DNA of 64,000 nucleotides. It comes from Tetragonia tetragonoides (Eukaryota; Streptophyta; Magnoliopsida; Caryophyllales; Aizoaceae). The notes under the pieces were generated by a model. That model saw only the letters and a program-made list of their open reading frames with translations. It searched no databases and was not told where the DNA came from. Of this stretch, positions 10,627 through 19,585 are shown in pieces (position 1 is the stretch's first letter; every line of letters starts with the position of its first letter). The translations under genes and the position numbers were made by a program. The stretch lies in contig CM076145.1 of the NCBI GenBank assembly GCA_038025085.1, positions 10,761,000 through 10,824,999 of the forward strand. Reading direction: 5' to 3'.

Positions 10627-10914
10627 CAAGCTTTTGGAGTTTTCTAAAACTTCAAACGATCCAGATTGACAGAAGATTATTAAAGTTGTTCGTGTTCGTG
10701 CTGTTGTTCATCAGAATTTTGGAGCCCGTTTTTGACAAAGCAATAGTGTTTTTCGCAGGTAACTGGCATTCTGAGCAAGACTAGTTAAGCTTTGCTTACC
10801 AGCCCTGTATTATTTTTGCGAAATTCAATTGTTTACTCCTGTTTTTGAGCCGTTTTGTGTTTTTACGAGTGGAAAATATTATTTCGACATTGATCTTATG
10901 AAGCAATAAACAAT

Positions 10915-12312
10915 ATGAGGTCACCATGGAATTCTAAGTTTATTGAGTCCAGCTTAGATGAGTTTAGTGGGTTGTATTGTTCAAAGGACTTTTGTCGATG
11001 GCTTAAGAAGGTTGACGAGTTATTTTTATGTTATGAGTTTACTGACTATGAGCAAGTAAAGATTGTGATTTCTCGCCTAAGAGGACCATCTCTAGTTTGG
11101 TGGGAGTCTTTGAAATCTCGCAGAAAACTCATGAGGAAAGAGAAAATCCGCACCATGAGCAAATTGAAGAAGTATCTCAACAGAAGATTTTCATATCCGA
11201 GCAATGATCAAGAATGTTCATGTGCATATTGTTATGATGAAAGTATTAAACTTTTGTTATCTGAGATGAGGGTGAGACGGATTGAACAACAATTGCAGAA
11301 GTTAAGAGAAGAGGAACGAGATAATAACCAATGTTCCAATTGTTTTGGTTTCGGTCACTTTATAGATGAATGTGCTACAAAGTTTCAAGTAACTATAGAA
11401 TACATTAAAGAAGTGCACGCGGCTGAAGAATCTTTGAGATCTTGTGAAGTCATAGAACCAAAGAACGGGATCATTGAGGAGTTTTTGCAAAAATCTGATC
11501 TTTATGGTTCGTTTAAAGATATTGTTCCTATTGAAGACTCACAAGAAAAGGCCAAGAACATGGATTCCTTGATTGATGTTCAAGTTTATGTTTCAAAACA
11601 ACAAACCGTGGTTCATGAGTTTGTTGAGGAAGAATTCATTGAACCAGATAATATTGGTGATTTTCTTGATGATCTTGGTTATAATGATGACCTTTTGAAA
11701 GAAGAATTTTCTTTTGACCCAAGTCAACCACCTATATTTGATGAGGTAAGTCAAGAAGATGAGGTTGACATCATTACTAACGTTGTGGTCCTGGATTCAT
11801 TGAAGACATCTCAACATGATTCATTGTTTTTCAAATATGAAGACTTTGTTCATACTGACTTCTCCAAGAATTGTACGATTTATTTGATGGAAGATCATGG
11901 AGACAAAACTCAAGAAAAGATTGTTACCGACCAAGAATTGGGGACAATTCTTTTTGAAGAAAGGGAGATTGATGCAGGAGCAACATGCTTAAAAAACGAT
12001 ACACATCATATTCACCATTATATAGATCTTAGGAATGATCTTGATTCCTCTACACGGCTCCTCAAGAACAACAATGGTGTTTTCCAAGGGGAATTGAAAG
12101 AACATTCAATCTTAGTTCTATTATGTTCGTTTATGGAGCATGTTTTAAAATGGGTTACAATTACATTGCCTCATACATTGAAGACACTTTGGAATACACG
12201 CGCAAGATGGGGATTAAAGCTCTTGTTATATGATCACGTCATTATGGAGAACCTCGTAATCTTGGCAGTTCTGATAGTTGTTCGTATTTTGGCCATAACT
12301 CGCTCATACTAA
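10915..12312 (+). CDS. Gag-like protein of nested gag-only element
   Basis: Open frame of 465 codons from ATG 10915. Residues 1-352 are encoded before the 3' LTR; the last 113 come from LTR sequence, so the functional C-terminus is uncertain. N-terminal half matches the Ty3/gypsy gag pattern: FSGLYCSKDFCRWLKKVDEL, a conserved VWWESL (WW at 62-63), then basic helices to RRF (90-92). A zinc knuckle CSNCFGFGHFIDEC (C140, C143, H148, C153; CX2CX4HX4C) follows. The rest is acidic and poorly conserved. The expected role is particle assembly and RNA packaging. It has no internal stop, unlike every ORF of the host Tat element. It is homologous to the gag at 61221, but clearly a different family. Confidence 0.85.
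   Translation: MRSPWNSKFIESSLDEFSGLYCSKDFCRWLKKVDELFLCYEFTDYEQVKIVISRLRGPSLVWWESLKSRRKLMRKEKIRTMSKLKKYLNRRFSYPSNDQECSCAYCYDESIKLLLSEMRVRRIEQQLQKLREEERDNNQCSNCFGFGHFIDECATKFQVTIEYIKEVHAAEESLRSCEVIEPKNGIIEEFLQKSDLYGSFKDIVPIEDSQEKAKNMDSLIDVQVYVSKQQTVVHEFVEEEFIEPDNIGDFLDDLGYNDDLLKEEFSFDPSQPPIFDEVSQEDEVDIITNVVVLDSLKTSQHDSLFFKYEDFVHTDFSKNCTIYLMEDHGDKTQEKIVTDQELGTILFEEREIDAGATCLKNDTHHIHHYIDLRNDLDSSTRLLKNNNGVFQGELKEHSILVLLCSFMEHVLKWVTITLPHTLKTLWNTRARWGLKLLLYDHVIMENLVILAVLIVVRILAITRSY
11955..11969 (+). other. Polypurine tract of nested gag-only element
   Basis: GAAGAAAGGGAGA lies directly before the 3' LTR (11970) and is also read as the end of the gag frame. Confidence 0.75.
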
Positions 12313-12907
12313 ATCTAAACGTGATGATTCAAATCTCTGTAAAAAGATATGATCGAGATCTACAACATTGATGCTTTGAGTTTTCTCTAATTCAAAGCGC
12401 AACATGGTCAAAAACGCGTAACAAGTTACAAAACATATTCCTTGCGCGCCAAGGCAACGACTTTAGTTTAGTTATTGTGTCCTAGTTTATTTTAACTTGC
12501 TTTTAGCGTGATTTATTGCTTAGGAAACTAATAATCTGGTTATTATTAGCATTATGAGTCCATTAGGAATTAGAAAAGCTGTTAGATAGTTCGTTTTACA
12601 ATTGTAATCAGTTTCATAGTTAGTTTCCTACTTGGATTAGGATTCCTAGTAGCTTTAGATTTCTTTGTCTATATATAGGGGAGAGCACGAAATTGTAACA
12701 TAGACTTTGATGATTAATGATTAATACGTGAGTATTTACCCCTCAAATTGAGTGATTCAGTTTGAAACCCTTGTGTGTGATGCGCAAGTCTTGTTCTTGA
12801 GTGATTCTTGAACGAAAAACCCCAACCCCTTGAGTGATTCGAGAGGTATATCCCTTTTATTGTTTTGTTTATCAAAAATACAGAAAATCCCTAAATAAAT
12901 CACATCA
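11970..12907 (+). repeat. 3' LTR of nested gag-only element
   Basis: 938 bp, the same length as the 5' LTR with about six substitutions, followed by the target duplication GAAAT. Confidence 0.95.
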
Positions 12908-13162
12908 GAAATCCCTTGTGATGCCGAGGCAGAGGGTTCGCAGGCGAGCCCTTCTGATGAGGGGAGTTCAAGGGAGGGATCCCCGCTTGATTCTAGGACA
13001 GGTGGATCTGGGGATATGGCTATAGGTGGTTCAGACCCGACCGACGCTGAACTCGAGTCGACCGATTTTGAATAGGCTGATGATGACGAGATTCGTTTAA
13101 ATGACGACGGAGAGGGACGTGTAGATGAAGACGGTCCCCCCGATGATGTCGATTTAGGATAA
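12908..13162 (+). pseudogene. Antisense gene 4 of the Tat element, 3' part
   Basis: After the target duplication the frame of antisense gene 4 resumes in register with the part that ends at 9674. It encodes an acidic, Ser/Gly-rich C-terminus (DAEAEGSQASPSDEGSS). TAG 13073-13075 interrupts it (probably a former CAG), and it ends at TAA 13160-13162. Its acidic tail resembles the end of antisense gene 3. Confidence 0.6.
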
Positions 13163-13602
13163 CAGGAGTATTTCTTGTGATTTTTCATAAATGTTAAATG
13201 GGATGCTTTTGCCCCAAATCACATGGAATACAGTGTGTTTATCTGTCTGGACTGATGTTTTAGCTGATTTGTTTAATCAGAGTCCGTTTTGACAGCATGT
13301 TTTTTGAGCCGATCTTAGTTGACATTTTGTCAAGGCTCGTGTTGTCCTGCGAGTTGGACTGATTTTGGCTAGCTTTTGTTTGGATAAATGTATTTTCGTC
13401 ATTTATCGAGGTAGTAAACAAAACTCAATAGACTGAAGCCTGTGTTTTCATTCATGTAGAGTTTGCACCGAATAAGGTGATTACAACTGAATATTATGAT
13501 TACACGGCTGATTATTTTGCCTAGATAAGTGGTTTTGTCTTAACCCTTGCCAAGCATTGCTGATGGCGCTCATACATAGTATTTTTTCAAGTTGACGGTG
13601 TT
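13163..13602. other. Convergent spacer between antisense gene 4 and pol
   Basis: No supported gene on either strand. The plus-strand antisense gene ends on the left and the leftward pol ends on the right, so transcripts would converge here. T-rich, consistent with 3' untranslated sequence. Confidence 0.5.
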
Positions 13603-14851
13603 CTAGGACCTTGGGAGCATTTCTCCGTCAAGGGTGGATACCCCGTAGGTTCCTTGTCGCAACTCTTCGAGGATCAAGTATGGGCCTTCCAATGTAGGAG
13701 TTAGCTTGCCGAATTCAGATGCCTTTCCGATTGATTCCGTCTTTCTAAGCACGAGGTCACCAACATACAGGGGTCGTGGGCGCACTGTTTTGTTGTATTG
13801 CCTTGCCATCCTGAGGCGATAGATTTCGGCGCGCAGTAGCGCATTATCCCATTTTTCTGGTAACAAATCCAGATCTTCGTGCGTTGTTGGCCGCTTCATC
13901 GTACATTAAGATGCACAGGGTTGGTTCCTTTGTCTCGATCGGCAACACGGCTTCGGCCCCGTAGACGAGCATAAAGGGTGTTTCACCAGTTGCGTTCTTT
14001 TCAGTGGTTCAAAGGGACCACAGGACATTCAGCAGCTCGTCATCCCACAGACCTTTTGCTTTCGCCAATCTTCGCTTCAAGCCCAGCAGGATTTGTTTGT
14101 TGGAAGATTCGGCTTGCCCGTTGGCTTGAGCGTTGGCAACTGTTGTGAAGCTGCCGGTCATCCCATACTTTCTGAGCCAGTCCTGGAGTTTCGGTGTTTC
14201 GAATTGGGTGGCATTGTCAAACATGATGTTTCTGGGACATCCGAAACGAGTGATGATAATTCGCCAAATGAATTTTTTGACATTGGCTTCCGATATAGTG
14301 GACACTGCATCAGCCTCGATCCATTTTGTAAAATAGTCGACAACGACTATGACGAACTTCCTCTGATATTTGGCCATTGTGAAGGGGCCCAAATTATCCG
14401 TGCCCCAGCGAGCGAATGGTAAGGTAATGGAAATTGGGTGTAGTTTGGTTGCTGGTTTTTGGGGAGTGTTGGCGAACCTCTGACATTTGTCACAATTTCT
14501 AGTGTATAAGATGGCATCTTGTCTCAGAGTGGGCCAGAAGTAACCCATCCTGAGGATTTTTCCGATCAGTGCCCGCTCGCCAATATGGGAGCTGCATACG
14601 CCGTCGTGGAGCTCCGCTAACACCTGCTGGCCAGACGCTGGGCTGATGCATTTCAGCAGTGGCTGGGTGTATGACTGTTTGTACAGCTGACCCTCGAACA
14701 TGGTGAACCATTTTGCCTTTCTTTCGATTTTTTCTGCCTCTTTCTTGTCTTTCGGTAGGGTACCATTTGCTAGAAATTGGATGATAGGGTCCATCCAGGT
14801 TGGGCTCCTATCTATAACCATACTTTCCGTTTTTTTGATGCTGCGCTCGGC
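13603..14851 (-). pseudogene. Integrase domain of Tat pol
   Basis: Reads leftward. In the 14821-14009 frame, the zinc-binding HHCC is present (H72, H79, C110, C113), followed by a complete D,D35E core: D142 (WGTDNLGPF), D202 (FDNATQF) and E238 (QANGQAESSN). TGA 14011-14009 then interrupts, probably a former CGA. The frame continues through TTEKNATGETPFMLVYGAEA. Near 13900 there is a frameshift, and the C-terminal domain (YVGDLVLRKTESIGKASEFG, then LEGPYLI) is in another frame, ending at 13603. The family core motif usually has Gly where this has Ala (DNATQF). It would insert element DNA into the host genome, but this copy is inactive. Confidence 0.9.
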
Positions 14852-16249
14852 TTATATATCGCAGAATACTGTTCGAGGGTGGTCGCTTTTTGCCAAGCTA
14901 GCGAGCTTTGATAGGGCATCGGCTTGATTGTTTTCTGACCTGGGCACTTGGCTGACTTCGAAAGTAACCAACCGAGAAACGAGCTCTTTTGTTTTGGCAA
15001 GGTAGGCATTCATATTTTTTTCCCTAGCTTCGTAGGCTCCCATCATCTGACTGACTACCAACTGGGAGTCAGAGTAAGCTCGAATTTTGCATGCTCCCAC
15101 GACTAAGCAATATTCTATACCCGAAATTAACGCCTCATACTCAGCTTCATTGTTTGTAGCATTGAACTTGAATCTTTGGGCGTATTCATAGTCTTCTCCC
15201 TCAGGCGATGTGCAGATGAGCCCTGCTCCGGAGCCTTGTGCTGTTGATGATCCATCCACGTAGATGGTCCAAGGAATATCTGGGTCGGGGGAGGGTGTTT
15301 GCTGCCTTGTGCTTTCAGCGAGGAAGTCCGCGAGGGCTTGCCCTTTTATAGCCTTTCGTGGCTCATACTCGATACCCAAGCCTTGCAAGTGTACGGCCCA
15401 TTTTAACATTCGGCCAGCATTGTCAAATTTGCCGAGGATGTTTTTGAGCGGATGGTCAGACAGGACAACCACTTTGTGAGATTCGAAGTATGGTTTTAAT
15501 CTTTTACTTGTTGTGAAGAGAGCAAGTACCACCTTTTCAATCAATGGGTATCTGGGCTCGGCGCCGTTGATGGCGTGGCTGGTGTAATACACTGGTTTTT
15601 GTATCTTGTCTCTCTCGACGAAAAGTACCGCGCTAACAGCGGTATCTGACGTGGCTAAGTAGTAGAACAGTTCTTCACCAGGGTTGGGGGCGACCATTGT
15701 GGGGAGCCTTGTGAGATATTGTTTTAATTCCTCGAATGCTCTGACTGCCTCATCGATCCAGCAGAACTTAGTGTTCTTTCTGATGGTGTTGAAGAAAGGT
15801 GCGCTTTTATCGGCACCTCGGGCTATGAATCTTCCCAAGGCCGCTATACAGCCTGCCAACTTTTGTACCTCTTTAACTGTTCGGGGCGGCATCATGTCAA
15901 GGATGGCGGCAACTTTGTCAGTGTTGGCGTTGATCCCTCTTTGGCTTATCATGTAACCCAAGAATTTTCCGGCCTGGACTCCGAACGTGCACTTTTTTGG
16001 GTTTAGCTTCATGTCGTATAGTCGGAGATTCTCAAATGTTTGCTGCAGGTCTCCGACATGGCTTTCTCCTTTCCTCGTTTTCACTATCATATCATCCACA
16101 TACACCTCAACATTATCTCCGAGCTGGTACTCGAAAAGCCTATTGACCAACCTTTGGTATGTCGCTCCGGCGTTTTTGAGTCCGAACAGCATGACCTTGT
16201 AGTGGAGTTCATCGAGTTGGACCTGATGGTATCCCGAGTAGGCATCCAT
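14852..16249 (-). pseudogene. Reverse transcriptase C-part, RNase H and archaeal-type RNase H of Tat pol
   Basis: 465 codons between two in-frame stops. RT: MDAYSGYHQVQL at the start and catalytic YVDD at 50-53, then KLNPKKCTFGV. The stretch normally containing an EKTAF-IT type motif between the DAYSGYHQ block and the FGLKNAGATYQ block is missing (only DELHYKVM is left), suggesting an in-frame deletion of a dozen or so residues. The Ty3-type RNase H is seen as YYTSHAINGAEPRY (221-234) and LSDHPLKNIL. A second RNase H (about 326-450) carries YVDGSS (D332), NNEAEYEAL (E370), YSDSQLV (D394) and NNQADALSK (D444); the quartet is intact. That extra domain is the hallmark of the Tat lineage. TAA 14854-14852 ends the frame, which then continues into integrase. 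Confidence 0.93.
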
Positions 16250-16252
16250 CAG

Positions 16253-17323
16253 TCACAGTGTCTGATGACCAGCAGTGGAGTCAACCATTCTGTCGATACG
16301 AGGCAGTGGAAAGCTATCTTTTGGGCAGGCCTTGTTTAGATCCATGAATTCGATGCACATTCGCCAGGACCCATTTGGCTTCTTTGCCAGGACAACGTTG
16401 CTGATCCACCCAGGATATTGACATTCCCGAATGAATCCTGCTTCCAAGAGCTTTGCCACTTCTTCCCTTACTACTCTATTTCGCTCTTTGCCAAGATGTC
16501 TTTTCTTTTGCTTCATAGGGATGGCGGAATGTAAGATGTTGAGGCTGTGCTTAATGATGTCGGGGCTGACACCCGGCATATCCTTGGCTGAGAATGCGAA
16601 AATGTCTTTGTAAGATCTCAGCACCGCGATCAGTTCTGTTCGATCCTCGCCTATTACTGAGCTTCCGATATTTACAGTTTTATCGGGAAAGCCCTCATCA
16701 AGAGGGATATCCTCAGTTTCTTCAGCTGCTTTGGCTGATTTGCTGTTTTCTGACCGTGGATCAATATCGTCGGCATTTGATCGACTAATGCTCATAGTTT
16801 CTATGACCTGCTTTCTTTTGCCCTTTCTCTCTGCCTCTGACTCGTCACTTTTCAATATCGGCCTTACCATGGTAAAGTAGCATTCTCGGCCTACCTTTTG
16901 ATCTCCATACAAGCTTCCTACGGAACCGTCATCGCATTCAAACTTCATCAGCAGCATATGTGTGGCGATGACTACTCGTACCTTATTCAGGGAGGTTCGG
17001 CCGAGAATGACATTATATGCTGATGCATCTTCGACAACGAGAAAGTCGATATAAGTATTGCGGCATTTACCCGGCGGTCCGAAGCGGACCGGAAGCTTGC
17101 ATGTTCCAATTGGATGGACCACCTTTTTTCCAAAGCCGACAATGGGCCGGGTTACTCTTTGCAACTTCTCTTCTTTGTAATTTAGTTGCCGCAGGCATTT
17201 TACCGACAATAAGTCTGCCGAGCTTCCGCTATCGATCAACACTCTCTTCACACGACGATCCTGGATTTTAAGTTCCACGACCATGGGATCGTCGTGTGGG
17301 GTGACGATGCTCTTGGAGTCTCT
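16253..17323 (-). pseudogene. Aspartic protease and RT N-terminal part of Tat pol
   Basis: Continuous frame from TAA 17326-17324 to TGA 16255-16253. Protease: DSGSSADLL with catalytic D18-S-G (counting from Met 17284), and the flap-side segment NVILGRTSLN near residue 100. After an acidic linker come the RT entry blocks: VAKLLEAGFIRE, WISNVVLAKKPNGSWRMC and DLNKACPKDSFPLPRIDRMV. The TGA at 16255 separates these from MDAYSGYHQ, which follows in the same frame two codons later. So one frame once encoded the entire pol, and the stop is a point change. The protease would process the polyprotein. Confidence 0.92.
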
Positions 17324-19110
17324 TTACGAGAATGTCATCGACCGCATGGGTTTGGTCTGCCCCGGAGCGAGTAACATAACTTGGCTGGCTTCTCGGATGT
17401 ACGCCTTGTGCCCGCTGATCGTGCGGTCGTCAAGTGGTAGACCGCCTGCGATTGTGGAGACAAAATCACCTTCATCGCTTTCGGTCCCGTCGGCCTCAGG
17501 GTTGGCATGTTTTTTAGGAGCTGGGATAATCACCGCGTCCCTCTTCACATAGTTCTTCAGCCGACTTTGGGACAACAACAACCGCAGAGGCTTCTCTAAA
17601 TCATTGCATTCTGCCGTCGAATGGCCGACATCCCTGTGAAAGTCACAATATTTTGCCTTGTCCCGGAATTTGTATGGTTGTGGATTCTGCTGGGTTTTCG
17701 CAACCAGTTCTTATCTTTTATGTGGGTGGATATTACTTCGCGAGGATATGAGAAGGGGTATTCTCCGTCATAGTTCGCATAAGACGGTCGGCTGGCTTTC
17801 TGAGGTGTATTTCTCTTGGGTCTAGAGGTTCCGGCAGTCATTACCTCAGCAGATCTCTTCTTTCCATGTGGAGCATTACTCTCTGTACCTCTTTCTCTGT
17901 TGGAATAGACGACCTCGGTGGCAGTGCAAAAGTCTTCGGCTCGCGCCAGGGCTTCGCTTAAAGTTGTTACCTTCTTTTCGATCAAGGTAAATTTGAAGTT
18001 GCCCGGGAGGAGCCCCTGGAAGAAGTAAGAGTATGCCACTTCATCATTTACTCTGCCGATCTCGGTTTTGGCTGTGTTGAACCGCTTTAGGTATCCGCGA
18101 AGTGGTTCTTTCCGGACTTGGACCACACTGGCAAGGTGGGAGATAGTCTTCTCCGGCCGTTTGTTTCCAACAAAATGTTTGGCGAACTTGTCCGCGAGGA
18201 TTTCGAAACTGTCGATCGACCCCCTGGGAAGTTCCCTAAACCATGCAAGACCTCTCAGGGTCGGCGGGAAAAATTTGCATAACGTCGGGACATCCATTGT
18301 GTATGTATGCATATTCGCCATGTATGCATCAACATGCTCGTTAGGGTCTATAAGCGCAACTCCGTCATAGACAGGTATCGCTGGGACTTTGATCTTTTCT
18401 ACCCTTGGAGCAAACAGGATTTCCTTGGTGAAGGGTGAGTCGAGTCGCTTTTCGTCCACGTAGAGCTCTCCCATTCTTCTTGCCAGTGAGCTAACCGAGT
18501 GTTTTTTGCTTCCATCATTCCGGCTTCCCTCAGCTCGATCATCTTGCCGAGGTGTAGAAGTAATGATGATGGTCTTTCTCCGAACATCACTCCGAAACGT
18601 TCCCGAGCTGCACTCATCCTCGACATAGGGTGTCAAAGACTGCTGACGCTCCCTCTGCAGGCGGTTGATTGCCTCGTGGGCATCTGGTCGGGAAGGTACT
18701 CCCCGTTCTCACTGACTAGGAGGCTCGCGGTTCCTCTCCTGCCGGCGGTTAATCACATGTTTGGCGTCTTCCTGGTGTAGGCATCGCCGAGGGGCCTGCC
18801 GGACGACTGGGGTGGCCGACATTGTTCCGAAATTCGGAACGTTGATTGGCCTAGACAGGGTGGACTGTAATCTTAATGCGTTCTGCACTTCCTTCGCAAC
18901 GCCCTCCATTATGGTCTGCTGCATCCCGACCAAAGCCCGGAAAAGATCGCCCTCATACACGATCCCTTCTATAATGGGTTGGCCGCCAGGTGTCAAGATC
19001 GTGGTTCGGCGCGCCGGAGGTGCCGTTGGATTTGGAACCAACGGATCCGCCGACAATCCTTGAGGGACTGTCGGGCCGGACTCGTCGGTGACATCTTCTA
19101 CGTTCTCCAT
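17324..19110 (-). pseudogene. gag of the Tat element
   Basis: Starts at ATG 19110 (MENVEDVTDESGP). TGA 18711-18709 breaks the frame after 133 codons, and the same frame then continues through LTPYVEDECSSG to near 17695. Capsid-like region: AYMANMHTYTMDVPTLCKFF, RGLAWFRELPRGSI and a KRFNTAKTEI segment, typical of plant Ty3/gypsy gag. Near 17690-17700 a frameshift moves reading into the frame that carries the zinc-binding segment CDFHRDVGHSTAEC and the conserved SQSRLKNYVKRD. That same frame continues into protease after TAA 17326-17324. The first 1.15 kb of the element, including about 226 codons of gag, is the part copied into R2 and R3. Gag would form particles and package RNA; this copy cannot make a full-length product. 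Confidence 0.9.
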
Positions 19111-19157
19111 TCAGGTTATTTAAGCAAGGTAATGAATTCATGTTTGTATTTCAGTAC

Positions 19158-19177
19158 TTCCCACAGACGACGCCAAA
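19158..19177 (-). other. Primer binding site of the Tat element
   Basis: On the minus strand the sequence directly after the 5' LTR reads TTTGGCGTCGTCTGTGGGAA. The TGGCG start and position fit a tRNA primer site of the kind seen in Tat elements. I cannot name the tRNA with confidence; one or two bases may have drifted from TGGCGCCG. Confidence 0.6.
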
Positions 19178-19585
19178 TGTTGTGGGGTTTTCCTCCAACA
19201 CTGGGAGTACTGTTAACTGAGCCGTCTGATACCTGCAAAAGGCAGAATATGTCACTAGCCCGGAGGGGATTTTCGGGATCCCCGCTCCGATGTTTAAGTC
19301 AGTATTCTCTCTATTAGGTAATAAATGATTTGATTGATTGGGAAAAGTTGTCTTGTTCATACCTGAAATGACTGTATTTATAGGTGCGGATTTCAACGGG
19401 TCCTAGGGCAATCTACAGGCGACACGTAGCATCCGTAGATAGGAGGAGCTAATTGGGCTAGTCCCTGCTTGACGCGTGTATCCACAGGGCCGCCTCTTGG
19501 ATTAGTAGTTTATAGAAGGCCCATCAGGGTCCACGAAAGTGGAGAATGATTCATTGGGCCTGGCTGGATATTTTAGGTCATAACA
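19178..19585 (-). repeat. 5' LTR of the Tat element
   Basis: 408 bp, TG...CA ends, adjacent to gag. TATA-like CCTATAAATA on the minus strand at 19384-19375. Followed by TACAA, the target duplication. The same LTR, with few changes, occurs at 31304-31711 and 44865-45272. Confidence 0.95.
19375..19384 (-). promoter_or_regulatory. LTR TATA box of the Tat element
   Basis: CCTATAAATA read on the minus strand, in the middle of the 5' LTR, directing transcription toward gag. It is preserved in the copies in R2 and R3. Confidence 0.6.

Larger units (their letters stand above)
9675..12907 (+). mobile_element. Gag-only LTR retrotransposon (TR-GAG type), nested in the Tat element
   Basis: 3,233 bp, with two 938-bp LTRs (TGATG...CATCA), target duplication GAAAT at 9670-9674 and 12908-12912, an initiator-Met primer site and a good polypurine tract. 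The only coding region is a gag-like ORF. No protease, reverse transcriptase or integrase is present in the 1,357-bp interior, so it must be mobilised in trans. This is the structure described as TR-GAG (terminal repeats with GAG) in plants. LTRs differ at about six positions by eye, indicating a recent insertion. The TGATG/CATCA ends and primer type match those of the second gag-only element in this window. Confidence 0.93.
3237..19585 (-). mobile_element. Full-length Ty3/gypsy Tat-lineage LTR retrotransposon, decayed, with nested insertion
   Basis: Both ends are defined: LTRs of 404 and 408 bp beginning TGTTGT and ending ATAACA, with the 5-bp target duplication TACAA at 3232-3236 and 19586-19590 inside a satellite monomer. 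Domain order on the minus strand is gag, zinc knuckle, protease, reverse transcriptase, RNase H, a second archaeal-type RNase H, then integrase. That second RNase H, together with a large 3' region carrying genes on the opposite strand, is characteristic of the plant Tat lineage (Grande, Retand and relatives). Length is 16.3 kb, or about 13.1 kb without the nested 3.2 kb element. All frames carry stops or frameshifts, so this copy is non-autonomous. LTR divergence makes it clearly older than the two gag-only elements. Assignment below lineage level is not attempted. Confidence 0.95.

Noticed and set aside
14093..18780. Plus-strand frames across gag-pol (for example 15684-15956, 17283-17552, 18068-18370, 18499-18780)
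   Set aside because: Shadows of the minus-strand gag-pol frames, which carry all the recognisable motifs.
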